A DNA stretch of 44,569 bases from Kiritimatiellia bacterium (GCA_904502135.1 CAJGDE010000003.1:1-44569); one strand, 5' to 3'; counted from the stretch's first letter, positions 27,452-35,842 are shown. Notes: generated by a model not told the origin, from the letters alone. Numbers and translations: made by a program.

Positions 27452-27498
27452 ACGGACCCCTCCTTGTTTGTTGTTTATGTATTTTTGTTTTCGCAGCA

Positions 27499-27528
27499 AT
27501 TATACCATCTTTTCTCAATTGAAGTCAA
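27499..27528 (-). promoter_or_regulatory. Promoter of the PepSY-protein gene
   Basis: Minus strand TTGACT (-35, 27523-27528, inside the last codons of coaC), 18 bp, then TATAAT (-10, 27499-27504) preceded by TGG. Leader of about 40 bases to the ATG at 27451. Confidence 0.75.
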
Positions 27529-28051
27529 AGGAATTGATTTCATTAAAAATATCGATACTCTCCATCATGCGGCCTTTACCTGTTGAGCCGCAGGCAAGTT
27601 CGCCGTTGGCTGGATCGATAATCCGAACACCCCTTGAGCGTAAGGCTTCAATATTATCTTGGGTAACAGGGCTTTCCCACATGCCATCATTCATCGCAGG
27701 AGCAATTACAATGGGCGCTCGCGTCGCAAGAAGCGTGGCCGTCAAAAGATTATCTGCAATGCCGTAGCGCATCTTCGCTATCGTATTGGCCGTAGCCGGC
27801 GAAACGACGACGATATCGGCGCATTCGGCAAGAGAAATATGCTCCGGCTTCCAGGAAACGGGCGCGGCGAACTGATCTACCTGAACAGGATTGCGGCTTA
27901 ATGTCTGAAAAGTGAGAGGCTTTACAAACTCGCACGCCGCGCAAGTCATGATCACATGAACTTCATCGCCGTTTTTCACAAACAGCCTGACAAGTTCAGC
28001 CGCTTTATATGCGGCAATCGAACCGGTAACGCCTAAAACGATTCTTCTCAT
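27515..28051 (-). CDS. coaC: Phosphopantothenoylcysteine decarboxylase, single-domain CoaC
   Basis: Flavoprotein of CoA synthesis that decarboxylates phosphopantothenoylcysteine. 178 residues: GVTGSIAAYKAAELVR at the N-terminus, the catalytic-His region KPEHISLAECADIVVV, PATANTIAKMRYGIADNLL, the PAMNDGMWESPVTQ motif, and the Cys flap GELACGSTGKGRM. Most bacteria fuse this to the CoaB synthetase (about 400 residues in all); here only the CoaC half is present. With panB, two steps of the pathway are in this window. Confidence 0.95.
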   Translation of the reverse strand: MRRIVLGVTGSIAAYKAAELVRLFVKNGDEVHVIMTCAACEFVKPLTFQTLSRNPVQVDQFAAPVSWKPEHISLAECADIVVVSPATANTIAKMRYGIADNLLTATLLATRAPIVIAPAMNDGMWESPVTQDNIEALRSRGVRIIDPANGELACGSTGKGRMMESIDIFNEINSFDFN

Positions 28052-28083
28052 TTTTCCATCTCCTTAACTTGTTTGAAGTTATC

Positions 28084-28692
28084 TTACCCCTCATACGGTC
28101 TTATCCGCAGCTGCGCCCCGAGCGAATGAGCGAGAACGCGGCACTTTTCCGCTTTTTCGCGAGACGTTATCGGCTCACCGACGACCGTCATTACGACATT
28201 CGGCACTACCCCTCTAAGCGAAGCGGTAAAATCGATCATAGCCTGCCAGCTTTGAGCGCCGAACCTTGGGCGGCAAATCCGCTCGTATTCTTCACTGTCG
28301 GGTGTATTAAGGCTAATTGAAACAATATCGACAAGGCCCTTCAATTCACTCGCCACAGATCGCGAATTGATAAGATCGGCAAGACCATTGGTATTGATTC
28401 TGATTTTTACGGATGGATGTTCTTTTCGCACGTATCCGGCGACTTGAAGAAGAACATCTAACCGTTCGGTAGGCTCACCGTAACCGCAGAAAACAAGTTC
28501 ATCATACTCGGCCATATCGCGCGAGGCGATTGACTCGACAACCTCTTCTGCCGTCGGCTCGCGCTCAAGCCATAACGAACCTGAGCCGTGCACACCGCTG
28601 TCAAGATTTCGAAGACAAAAAACACATGAACACGGGCACCTGTTCGTGAGGTTTACATAAAGAGATTTTTTAATAGGATATGTTATGACCAT
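28084..28692 (-). CDS. Short radical SAM protein (TatD-associated type)
   Basis: 202 residues. The [4Fe-4S] motif CxxxCxxC is at C19, C23 and C26 (TNRCPCSCVFCLRN), with the SAM-binding GYGEPTERL and NTNGLAD further on. The opening YPIKKSLYVNLTNRCPCSC matches the small 'TatD family-associated radical SAM' proteins as I remember them. Such proteins often lie by TatD DNase genes, which is not the case in this window. Substrate unknown. It overlaps the pyridoxal kinase gene by 10 bp. Confidence 0.85.
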   Translation of the reverse strand: MVITYPIKKSLYVNLTNRCPCSCVFCLRNLDSGVHGSGSLWLEREPTAEEVVESIASRDMAEYDELVFCGYGEPTERLDVLLQVAGYVRKEHPSVKIRINTNGLADLINSRSVASELKGLVDIVSISLNTPDSEEYERICRPRFGAQSWQAMIDFTASLRGVVPNVVMTVVGEPITSREKAEKCRVLAHSLGAQLRIRPYEG

Positions 28693-29534
28693 AGCATCGA
28701 CAATGTTTCTTCAAACGGAAGACCGTCCGTAAGCGGAATTTCCATATCAACGGCGCGCTGTATCGTCGCCGTCACAAATTCGGCCGCCTTCTCAACAGCC
28801 TGCGTTAAATTTTTACCGCGCAAAAGCTCTCCTGTTACCACGCAGGAGAATACATCCCCCGTGCCGCTCCTGTCGCGACCTATGCGAGGAGCAGTAACAA
28901 CCGAGGGGCCGTCGCTTTTCGAGAAAACGAAATTAGCTAGGTGATCTGCCCGTGGAACTCCACTTATCACACAGCCTCTTGCATTTTTTTCGCATAGCTG
29001 CTCAGCCAATGCGAGAAGCTCGCCGTCCGAAAGATTTTCATCATACTTGCGCCCTGCTAAAATTGATGCCTCGGTAAGATTCGGCGTAAGAATGTCCGCA
29101 AACGACAAAAGCCGCCTTAATCCTTTGGCTACATCATCTTTAAAGGTAGGGTAAAGCCTACCATAGTCACCCATCACGGGATCTACCACAATTAGAGTCG
29201 CGTCTTTTTTAAACGCCTTAATGAACTGTTCGACAAAGTCAAGCTGAAGCATTGATGAAAGATAACCTGAGGCTATCGCAGAAAACTCAAGCCCCGTCGC
29301 CTTCCAATCGGCAATATAGTTGTCTAACTTATCAGAACAGTCATACCACGAAAAATGCTCAAACCCGGTATGATTTGTAAACACGGCCGTAGGCACCGGG
29401 CAGCATTGCACTTTAAGAGCCGAAAAAATTGGCAGAGCCGCCGCGAGCGAACAACGCCCGAAACTGGAAAAGTCATTGATAACCGCAACTTTTTTCTGGC
29501 GATTATGATTAACTATACTGGCATTCTTGTTCAT
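28683..29534 (-). CDS. Pyridoxal/pyridoxamine kinase (PdxY-like)
   Basis: Phosphorylates vitamin B6 vitamers for the salvage route to PLP. The 283-residue ribokinase-fold protein has VAVINDFSSFGRCSLAAALP, the VFTNHTGFEHFSW segment, LIVVDPVMGDYGRLYPTF, DILTPNLTEASILAG, and the catalytic DRSGTGDVFSCVVTGELLRG. It starts 24 bp after the MBL gene and overlaps the radical SAM gene by 10 bp. Confidence 0.9.
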   Translation of the reverse strand: MNKNASIVNHNRQKKVAVINDFSSFGRCSLAAALPIFSALKVQCCPVPTAVFTNHTGFEHFSWYDCSDKLDNYIADWKATGLEFSAIASGYLSSMLQLDFVEQFIKAFKKDATLIVVDPVMGDYGRLYPTFKDDVAKGLRRLLSFADILTPNLTEASILAGRKYDENLSDGELLALAEQLCEKNARGCVISGVPRADHLANFVFSKSDGPSVVTAPRIGRDRSGTGDVFSCVVTGELLRGKNLTQAVEKAAEFVTATIQRAVDMEIPLTDGLPFEETLSMLWS

Positions 29535-29558
29535 TTCTTCAACGTCTTTTATATCACA

Positions 29559-30302
29559 TCACAAAACTGTAAGCTCCACCGACTTCAAATCCTTATCGTT
29601 AAGAGCCTCTCGCATCGTGTTTTCAGCCAGATGCGGAGCATTGCACTCACCCGAAAGATGGGCTAAAAAGAGCTTCTTGAGTCTGTCAGAGGCAAAACGC
29701 CTGACAAAATCAGCCGCGTCGTAATTGGATAGATGCCCGCTCGGACCTGAAATTCTACGTTTGAGCGACTCCCATCTGTCGCTCGATTCAAGCATTACGG
29801 GATCATGATTCGATTCCAACATGGCGACATCCGCAAGCGCAAGAAAGCGGCCGACCGCGTCTGTAGCAACGCCAAGATCCGTCGCGTGAAAATAGTTGGC
29901 GGACTCGACCTGGATAAAGTACCCTACGGGATCTACCGCATCATGAGAGAGAGAAAACGCGGTAATGTTCATCTGCCCGACAGAAAACTGGCTGCCGTTT
30001 TCAAAACAGAAGAAAACGTCGTCATCAACACCGAAATCACGGGCGATTTTTTCAGCCGTCATCTGATTTGCATACACGGGAAGATTATACTTTTTCAATA
30101 AAACCCTGAGCCCCGCCACATGATCAGAATGCTCGTGCGTTATCAATACACCCGTCAACGAATCAAGAGACACGCCATGCGCACAGCAAGCGTTCTGAAG
30201 CTGCTTGCAGTTAAGACCGCAATCGATCAGCACGACATCGCTCTTATATGTCACAAGAACGGCATTCCCCTTGCTTGACGAGGCTAACGGAATAATTTTC
30301 AT
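29559..30302 (-). CDS. MBL-fold hydrolase (YycJ/WalJ-like)
   Basis: A metallo-beta-lactamase-fold protein of about 247 residues, starting MKIIPLASSSKGNAVLV at the ATG at 30302. Metal site: THEHSDHVAGL, later TAFSLSHDAVDPVGY, ALADVAMLESNHD and LSGECNAP. The SSSKGN opening and AMLESNHD block are characteristic of YycJ/WalJ, exonuclease-like proteins linked to cell-wall signalling and DNA repair in Firmicutes. It begins 20 bp after the fumarase beta gene. Assignment within MBL is fairly good, cellular role inferred. Confidence 0.85.
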   Translation of the reverse strand: MKIIPLASSSKGNAVLVTYKSDVVLIDCGLNCKQLQNACCAHGVSLDSLTGVLITHEHSDHVAGLRVLLKKYNLPVYANQMTAEKIARDFGVDDDVFFCFENGSQFSVGQMNITAFSLSHDAVDPVGYFIQVESANYFHATDLGVATDAVGRFLALADVAMLESNHDPVMLESSDRWESLKRRISGPSGHLSNYDAADFVRRFASDRLKKLFLAHLSGECNAPHLAENTMREALNDKDLKSVELTVL

Positions 30303-30322
30303 CAGACGAGCACCAAACTGTT

Positions 30323-30904
30323 TCAGGCGCGAGAGGAAAGAATTTCGCAAAGCGCCGCCTCAGACTGCCTGCGAATTGAATCAAAAAGGCTGTTGCCGGA
30401 AGAATCCATCGCAACTACGCCAGTAAAATTCTCAACATCAAAATGCCACACGGCTTCAGCCGCGCCAAACTCGTCAAGATACGACACACCGGCGACACGC
30501 TTGATGGAAGAGGCTATTACGGAAGCCGCCCCGCCAACGGCCTGAATATAAACCGCGCCGTATCGTTTCATCGCATCTAACGTGGCCTTGTTCATACCGC
30601 CTTTTCCGATTATGAGTCTTACACCCGTTTGGGCGATAAAATCAGGCTCATACGGATTTTCTCTGACGCTTGTCGTGGGCCCGGCCGCCATAACACGCCA
30701 ATCACCTGATGCATCTTTTATGATCACAGGCCCGCAGTGATATAAAGCACCGTCAGAAAAATCAACATCGATCTTTCCACCGTCAGAAAAATACTTATGA
30801 AATTTATCGCGCCCGGTATAAATCCGGCCTGAAATAGAAACCGTCTCTCCCACCTTGAGATCGCGTACGGCCTTCTCCAAAAAAGGATATTCGAGTTTCG
30901 TCAT
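30323..30904 (-). CDS. Fumarate hydratase class I, beta subunit
   Basis: C-terminal half of a class I (Fe-S) fumarase/tartrate dehydratase, as a separate 193-residue gene. Seen: DLKVGETVSISGRIYTGRDK, YHCGPVI, AAGPTTSVRENPYEPDFI, GKGGMNKATLDAMKRYGAVY. The ATG overlaps the alpha stop by ATGA, the normal arrangement for two-subunit enzymes. The complex interconverts fumarate and malate, or acts on tartrate; fumarate is the more likely substrate here. Oxygen sensitivity of the enzyme class fits an anaerobe. Confidence 0.94.
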   Translation of the reverse strand: MTKLEYPFLEKAVRDLKVGETVSISGRIYTGRDKFHKYFSDGGKIDVDFSDGALYHCGPVIIKDASGDWRVMAAGPTTSVRENPYEPDFIAQTGVRLIIGKGGMNKATLDAMKRYGAVYIQAVGGAASVIASSIKRVAGVSYLDEFGAAEAVWHFDVENFTGVVAMDSSGNSLFDSIRRQSEAALCEILSSRA

Positions 30905-31734
30905 ATCGTTACCGTCCTTCTTCTGGCAGCCCAGCAAAGATAGGCCACCGTCACGAAAAAGCTCGCGGGCAGTCGCGTGCGAGAAGCGATTTTAACTCCC
31001 AAAAGCGTTGTCTTGCCGCCTAAACCCATAGGGCCGATACCCAAGGAGTTGGCTTCTTTCAAAATCTGTTTTTCCAGTGAAGCGAATTCTCCACCCTTCT
31101 CATCGAGAGATCTTAAAAGCTGCATTTTAGCAACTTCATAGCCGCTCGCCCTGTCGCCGCCTATGCATACCCCGAGAATTCCCGGCGCACAGCCGTATCC
31201 TTGAGTTTTAACAACTGCATCAAGTATGCACTTGCGCACTCCTTGCATATCACGCCCGGCATCAAGCGATGTGTCCGGCAGAGAATATTGGCGGGACATA
31301 TTCTCACTGCCGCCGCCTTTCATAAGAAGAGTTACTTCGCCGCGATTCATACCCTCCATATAATGAACTACCGGCGCTCCCGGGGCGCAATTATCGTCGC
31401 AACTTGCGCCAGTTACGGAATTTATCGTATTCTTTCTGAGATAACCGCGCTCGGTTGCGGCCGCAACCGCTTTTTGCAAAAGTTTCACCGTAACACGCCG
31501 CCTTAGGGAAATATCGACAAAAAACGTAAGCGTGCCCGTGTCTTGACAAAGCGGCGTACTCTGACGACGGGCAAGAGCTATGTTTTCAACAATTGTCGAA
31601 AGATTGAGAACGGCCGCAGAATTACCCGCCGTCCGCTCAATCTTAAGTTGACGCTTGAGAGCTTTTTCCACATCATCACTAAGACTGCAACTCGTTTCGC
31701 GGATAAGATCGATAAGTTTTTCCAATGTCGTCAT
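30901..31734 (-). CDS. Fumarate hydratase class I, alpha subunit
   Basis: 277 residues carrying the [4Fe-4S] cysteines: TPLCQDTGTLTFFV, GASCDDNCAPGAPVVHYMEG and GYGCAPGILGVCIGGDRASG. GGGSENMS is the substrate loop. C-terminal GLGGKTTLLGVKI completes the family pattern. The beta gene follows with ATGA overlap. It heads the fumAB pair after the ELM1-like gene. Confidence 0.94.
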   Translation of the reverse strand: MTTLEKLIDLIRETSCSLSDDVEKALKRQLKIERTAGNSAAVLNLSTIVENIALARRQSTPLCQDTGTLTFFVDISLRRRVTVKLLQKAVAAATERGYLRKNTINSVTGASCDDNCAPGAPVVHYMEGMNRGEVTLLMKGGGSENMSRQYSLPDTSLDAGRDMQGVRKCILDAVVKTQGYGCAPGILGVCIGGDRASGYEVAKMQLLRSLDEKGGEFASLEKQILKEANSLGIGPMGLGGKTTLLGVKIASRTRLPASFFVTVAYLCWAARRRTVTI

Positions 31735-31754
31735 TATGCATCGGCCCTTTCAAA

Positions 31755-32675
31755 TTAGCAAATTAGATTAAGAAGTTTTTTGGCCCGAGCGATTTCTTCC
31801 GAAAGATTGATCTTTCCTCTCGCTTCAATATACCCGCCTTCACGAAGATGATCTATGAACGCACGGAACTTATGGCGCCCCTTCTTGAGATTATCAAGCG
31901 CAAACACTTCGGCCCGCCCGAAGGTGCACGCCTCCGACAGCATGCCTGTGGATTCCGCCGAAACATAAAGCCTGTCGGCCAGTTCAACAAAAGCAGGTAT
32001 GGGATTGAAATGGTCGCGCGAAAATATAAGTTTATACTCAAACGGATAACTCTCTACCACCGCTTCGACATCCTTGGGCGTGCGTCTTGATGTCGTTACC
32101 CAGAACTCGCAATCGGCATTAGATGAAAAAATACGGTCAAGTTCCTTCTTCATCCATTCCGGCGTCATGGCAGAACATTTGTTCGGCCCTCCGACAATAA
32201 CTGCGACCGCGCGTTTTTTCGGCTCATGACGCTCTTTAAACGCCCTTACGCCCTCATCGTAATAATGCTGATCTGCCGCCACGAGATTCGCCGGTATCTC
32301 AACAACATTATCAAGTTTTTTGGGCCTGTCAAACACAGGCGCTAGAATACAGTCGAACGTCTTAAGATTATACCCGCGGGGATACAAAATAACAGAGCTC
32401 TTAACCCCTGCCCTTTTCGCCATCACCTTTACCGCGTAAAAGACGCCGGATCCCGTGCCGACAACAACGCTATAGGCTTGAGGAACGTCGGTTACGGTAA
32501 AAAGCCAACCTGCATAAAGCCCAAAGAAATCAAAGAGATAGCTGAGGGCTTTATGAAATTTTGACTTAAAGACGACTTTCGCCACAGCGCTATCAAGACC
32601 AAGTGCACGCACAAAAGCCTTTGACTGATTTTCGTGCCCCGCCTTACCGTCGGTCAAAATAAGAGCTGTTTGCAT
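31755..32675 (-). CDS. ELM1/GtrOC1-like protein (predicted GT-B glycosyltransferase)
   Basis: 306 residues of the family known as 'mitochondrial fission ELM1' (PF06258). Bacterial members are thought to be nucleotide-sugar glycosyltransferases acting on lipopolysaccharide, though the plant protein acts in organelle fission. Seen: ILTDGKAGHENQSKAFVRAL at the N-terminus, GTGSGVFYAVKVMAK, VAVIVGGPNKCSAMTPEW, the nucleotide site VSAESTGMLSEACTFG and ALDNLKKGRHKFRAFI. It starts 3 bp after prmA. Function inferred from family. Confidence 0.82.
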   Translation of the reverse strand: MQTALILTDGKAGHENQSKAFVRALGLDSAVAKVVFKSKFHKALSYLFDFFGLYAGWLFTVTDVPQAYSVVVGTGSGVFYAVKVMAKRAGVKSSVILYPRGYNLKTFDCILAPVFDRPKKLDNVVEIPANLVAADQHYYDEGVRAFKERHEPKKRAVAVIVGGPNKCSAMTPEWMKKELDRIFSSNADCEFWVTTSRRTPKDVEAVVESYPFEYKLIFSRDHFNPIPAFVELADRLYVSAESTGMLSEACTFGRAEVFALDNLKKGRHKFRAFIDHLREGGYIEARGKINLSEEIARAKKLLNLIC

Positions 32676-32678
32676 ACA

Positions 32679-33509
32679 TCACCTTTCTAAAAGACCGGTA
32701 GTCCACTCGCCAATTGTCTTTCGGGAGACTTCTTTTAAGCCTCTGGCATTAAATGCCGCGAGAACTTCAGGATACAACTCTGTCAAAATCCCAGATATTA
32801 TTATCCTCTTGGATACAGCCGCGCAAATTTCGTCTGCAAAACGGATGAGTAGCGGCCCGAGTATGTTCGCGGCAACAAGATCCGCCATGGGCAGAGCCCG
32901 CTTTACCTTAGAGCCGAGCGCATACTTAAAGCATGTCACCTCAACATTGTTCTTTTCGCTATTCTCGATTGTCGCATCAACAGCTTCCTGATCGACATCG
33001 AAAGCTGAAACGTCTTTATATCCGAGCATCGCGGCGGCGATGGATAGAATTCCGCTTCCGCAGCCCATATCAAGAAATGTACCGCCCTCTTTGGCGCATT
33101 CGTCGATATACTGAAGGCACGCTTTTGTTGTTTCGTGCTTCCCAGTGCCGAACGCCATGCCAGGATCAAACTTGATTACGGCAATCTCTTCCCATTCGGG
33201 CTGAACGAGTATACGGGGGCTGACGAGCTCCGTCTTGAAATGACGACGGTAGGCGAACTTCCAGTCTTCATCTGGAACAGTCTCTACCGACATCTGCGTC
33301 TCACCTAAGCCCACAATTTCAAGAGCCTCTTTAAGACGTCTCTTCAAATCGCCTATGACATTATCATCGTCACTTTCGGTAAAAAGGCGCATCTCCGTAA
33401 GTGGCTTTTCAACATCACGAAATGAAGACAAAATGAAGTCCCCTCCGTCGAAAACCTCGAAGAGGGGATTCACGTACTGTTCGTTTATCGAACAGCTGAC
33501 TTTAGTCAT
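32679..33509 (-). CDS. prmA: Ribosomal protein L11 methyltransferase
   Basis: SAM-dependent trimethylation of ribosomal protein uL11. 276 residues from the ATG at 33509, one base after the previous stop codon. The frame is open upstream to 33584, but that part overlaps the small basic gene. N-terminal substrate domain (1-110), then ALGTGKHETTKAC-type motif (MAFGTGKHETTKACLQYI), FLDMGCGSGILSIAAAMLG (SAM motif I) and LVAANILGPLL (catalytic-loop region). Fits its position next to ribosomal genes. Confidence 0.95.
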   Translation of the reverse strand: MTKVSCSINEQYVNPLFEVFDGGDFILSSFRDVEKPLTEMRLFTESDDDNVIGDLKRRLKEALEIVGLGETQMSVETVPDEDWKFAYRRHFKTELVSPRILVQPEWEEIAVIKFDPGMAFGTGKHETTKACLQYIDECAKEGGTFLDMGCGSGILSIAAAMLGYKDVSAFDVDQEAVDATIENSEKNNVEVTCFKYALGSKVKRALPMADLVAANILGPLLIRFADEICAAVSKRIIISGILTELYPEVLAAFNARGLKEVSRKTIGEWTTGLLER

Positions 33510-33510
33510 T

Positions 33511-33723
33511 TTACTTCGCCTTCTTGGCGACGAGTTTCTTGACGACAGCCGGGCGCTGCACCAACACGCGCACGTCTTCATCACCCATCGCTTTTACTTC
33601 GTCTTCGGACATACCGAACTTGACGAGACGACGACGCTGCGCCGCGCTCTTATGAGCCTTACCAGCGGGAGTCTTGCACGGACGAACATGAGATTCCTTG
33701 CGGAGTGTACGACCTGTACCCAT
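33511..33723 (-). CDS. Small basic protein next to tsf/prmA, unknown
   Basis: 70 residues, rich in Lys and Arg (TLRKESHVRPCKTPAGKAHK, SAAQRRRLVKFGM), ending VVKKLVAKKAK. No family I can name securely. Its ATG has a GAGGT ribosome site, it has its own promoter (33761-33790), and it ends one base before prmA. Composition and position between tsf and prmA suggest a ribosome- or RNA-associated protein, like the small basic proteins of PVC bacteria. Real gene likely; function inferred only. Confidence 0.75.
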   Translation of the reverse strand: MGTGRTLRKESHVRPCKTPAGKAHKSAAQRRRLVKFGMSEDEVKAMGDEDVRVLVQRPAVVKKLVAKKAK

Positions 33724-33760
33724 TTTCTACCTCTTCTTTCTTCTGTTTGAAATTTTTTGT

Positions 33761-33790
33761 ATTATAACTTATTTAAACGCTCATTTGCAA
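33761..33790 (-). promoter_or_regulatory. Promoter of the small basic protein / prmA
   Basis: Minus strand TTGCAA (-35, 33785-33790), 18 bp, TATAAT (-10, 33761-33766). It lies between the tsf stop (33802) and the 33723 ATG, leader about 30 bases, so the basic protein and prmA can be made without tsf. Confidence 0.75.
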
Positions 33791-33801
33791 GAAGGAGCCT
33801 C

Positions 33802-34647
33802 TTACGCACCAAGTTGCATACGGGTGAAGCGCTTGATGGTAAGCGTATCACCGACATTCTTGGCAACGCCCTCGAGATACTTCTCAACCGTAAGCTCGCC
33901 ATCCGCAACATAATCCTGCTTGGTCAAGCAGATCTGCGTGCAATACTTAGCAGCCATACCCTTCTTGATGCCGACAAGAGCCTGCTCCGGAGGAAGCTTG
34001 CCCTTCTGCTCCTTGAGAGCATTGAGCTTAATCTCAAGTTCAGCGTCAATCTCGGTCTGGGGAACATCCTCAGGATTGACATACTTGGGCTGGTTGGCCG
34101 CGATCTGAAGGCAGATCATGTGAGCAGCGTCAATGAGCTCCTGCTTCTGAGCCGTCTCAGCCTTGCCGCAACCAATCTCAACGAGAACACCGATCTTGCC
34201 GCCCATGTGGATGTAGCCGGAAAGAACGCCGTCACCCTCGAGCTGATAACGCTCGCTACGACGAATCTTGACGTTCTCGCCAGTCTTTGTGAGAAGCATC
34301 TTGTAATCATCGTTAAGAGTTTCTTCAATATCCTTGCCCTCGAGAGCGACTTTGGCCGCGTCGTCGACAAACTTGATGAACGCCTCGGTCTTTGCAACAA
34401 AGTCAGTCTCGCAATTAATCTCAGCAAGAGCCATAGTCTTATCGTCAGCGGCCTTGGCAAGAGCGACGATACCCTGCTTGGACTCTTTGTCAACGCGCTT
34501 GGCGGCAACAGCGAGCCCCTTTTCGCGAAGATACTTGATAGCTTCTTCCATGTTACCTTCAGTGGCTGTGAGCGCTTCTTTGCAAGCGCCCATGCCAGCT
34601 GCAGTAGCTTCACGGAGTTCCTTAATTTGCTGAATGGTAATGGCCAT
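33802..34647 (-). CDS. tsf: Translation elongation factor Ts
   Basis: Nucleotide exchange factor for EF-Tu. 281 residues: the signature LREATAAGMGACKEALTATE with the EF-Tu contact region TDFVAKTEAF in the core, and GYIHMGGKIGVLVEI later. Normal length. It follows rpsB by 26 bp, the conserved rpsB-tsf order of bacteria. Confidence 0.98.
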   Translation of the reverse strand: MAITIQQIKELREATAAGMGACKEALTATEGNMEEAIKYLREKGLAVAAKRVDKESKQGIVALAKAADDKTMALAEINCETDFVAKTEAFIKFVDDAAKVALEGKDIEETLNDDYKMLLTKTGENVKIRRSERYQLEGDGVLSGYIHMGGKIGVLVEIGCGKAETAQKQELIDAAHMICLQIAANQPKYVNPEDVPQTEIDAELEIKLNALKEQKGKLPPEQALVGIKKGMAAKYCTQICLTKQDYVADGELTVEKYLEGVAKNVGDTLTIKRFTRMQLGA

Positions 34648-34673
34648 TTTCTGAAACCTTTCTTAAATTGTTG

Positions 34674-35702
34674 TTATTCTGCAGCAGGAGCTTCAGCGGC
34701 AGGAACTTCAGCGGCAGGAGCTGCGACAGCGGCGGCTGCGGCCTCAACCTCAGCGGCCTTAGCCTGACGCTTAGCGGCGAGATCGGCCTTGGCCTTGATC
34801 TCAGCGGCTTCCTTAGCGGCGCGGGCGGCAGCTTTGACATTCGCGGAAACGCCAGTAGCCTTCTTAGCTCCGCCACGGGCGCCAGTCTTGGCGACGGCCT
34901 TAGCCTTGCGCTCAGCACGAGCAGCCTTCTCGCTCTCTTCACGAGCCTTGCGATCGGCCTCACGCTTGCGGTTTTCTTCAGCGGCCTTAGCGCCGTACTC
35001 GTCGTTAGCGCCCTTGATGACCTTAGCAAGACCACCGAGAATAAGCTCAATACCGCGGACAGAATCGTCATTGCCGGGGATTACATAGTCAATCGGCTCG
35101 GGATCGGCGTTCGTATCAACGATGGCGATTACGGGGATTTTGAGACGGACGGCTTCCTTAACGGCGTTAGCTTCCTTAACGCAGTCAACGATAACAACTG
35201 CGCCGGGCTGCTCGGCCATATCGGCAATACCGGTTAAATTCTTTTCAAGCTTGACGAGCTCGCGGCGAAGCATTGAAGCCTCCTGCTTATGCTCGGAAAG
35301 CTCGCCGCCGTTAGCCTTAGCCGTCGCCTGAAGCTGACGCATGCGCTTAACAGAAGAGCGAATGGTCTTGGAGTTGGTGAGAGTGCCGCCAAGCCAACGC
35401 TCGGTGATATAGAACTGGTCGACGGAAAGAGCAGTCTCCTTCACAATCTCCTGAGCCTGCTTCTTCGTGGCGACGAAAAGAACTTTCTTTCCAGAAAGAA
35501 CAGTCTTGCGGAGGAAGTCGGCCGCATCATCAAGAAGCGCGACGGACTGGGTAAGATCGATGATATGAATACCGTTGCGCTTATCGAAGATGTAACCTTT
35601 CATCTTCGGATTCCAACGCTTCGTCTGATGGCCGAAATGAAGGCCGGCGTCAAACATATCTTTAAGTGAGATACCCGTAAGGGCTGATGTAGGCATTTCC
35701 AT
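34674..35702 (-). CDS. rpsB: 30S ribosomal protein S2 with Ala/Lys-rich C-terminal extension
   Basis: Small-subunit protein uS2. Residues 1-225 are a normal S2 (MFDAGLHFGHQTKRWNPKMK, RWLGGTLTNSKTI, CVKEANAVKEA, IPVIAIVDTNADPEPIDYVIPG, DDSVRGIELILGGLAKVI). Residues about 230-342 are an added charged and Ala-rich tail (AAEENRKREADRKAREESE, then KAAARAAKEAAEIKAKADLA, ending PAAEVPAAEAPAAE), roughly a third of the protein. The AAAGG site before the ATG at 35702 sets the start. Strong promoter upstream. Confidence 0.97.
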   Translation of the reverse strand: MEMPTSALTGISLKDMFDAGLHFGHQTKRWNPKMKGYIFDKRNGIHIIDLTQSVALLDDAADFLRKTVLSGKKVLFVATKKQAQEIVKETALSVDQFYITERWLGGTLTNSKTIRSSVKRMRQLQATAKANGGELSEHKQEASMLRRELVKLEKNLTGIADMAEQPGAVVIVDCVKEANAVKEAVRLKIPVIAIVDTNADPEPIDYVIPGNDDSVRGIELILGGLAKVIKGANDEYGAKAAEENRKREADRKAREESEKAARAERKAKAVAKTGARGGAKKATGVSANVKAAARAAKEAAEIKAKADLAAKRQAKAAEVEAAAAAVAAPAAEVPAAEAPAAE

Positions 35703-35812
35703 TTTGATAACCTTTCAATCTTTAATAACTGGTCAGATTAATCCGCTTTGACCGAGGATGGATACCCCGTGTTCATTCGCTTCAATCCACCCACCATGGG
35801 CGAATTGGATGT
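35703..35812 (-). promoter_or_regulatory. rpsB-tsf mRNA leader with two short hairpins
   Basis: The leader of about 105 bases is long for an operon whose promoter is otherwise standard. Hairpins visible by eye: CCCA/TGGG around 35790-35800, and GGTCA/TGACC at 35731-35753 with a 13-base loop. S2 autoregulates rpsB-tsf in other bacteria through the leader, so this may be a binding site. Stems are short, so it is tentative. Confidence 0.4.
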
Positions 35813-35842
35813 ATTATATCAAATTATGCCTTAAACAGTCAA
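35813..35842 (-). promoter_or_regulatory. Sigma-70 promoter of rpsB-tsf
   Basis: Minus strand TTGACT (-35, 35837-35842), 18 bp, TATAAT (-10, 35813-35818). It is the best promoter in the window, as expected for a ribosomal operon. The -35 box overlaps the last codon and stop of the FtsK fragment at 35839. Confidence 0.85.

Noticed and set aside
33757..34767. Long plus-strand open frame (336 codons) opposite tsf
   Set aside because: It is antisense to tsf, rich in Leu and Ala in a way produced by the reverse reading of tsf and rpsB codons, with no ribosome site or family likeness.
34668..35237. Plus-strand open frame opposite the rpsB tail
   Set aside because: Low-complexity mirror of the Ala/Lys-rich extension.
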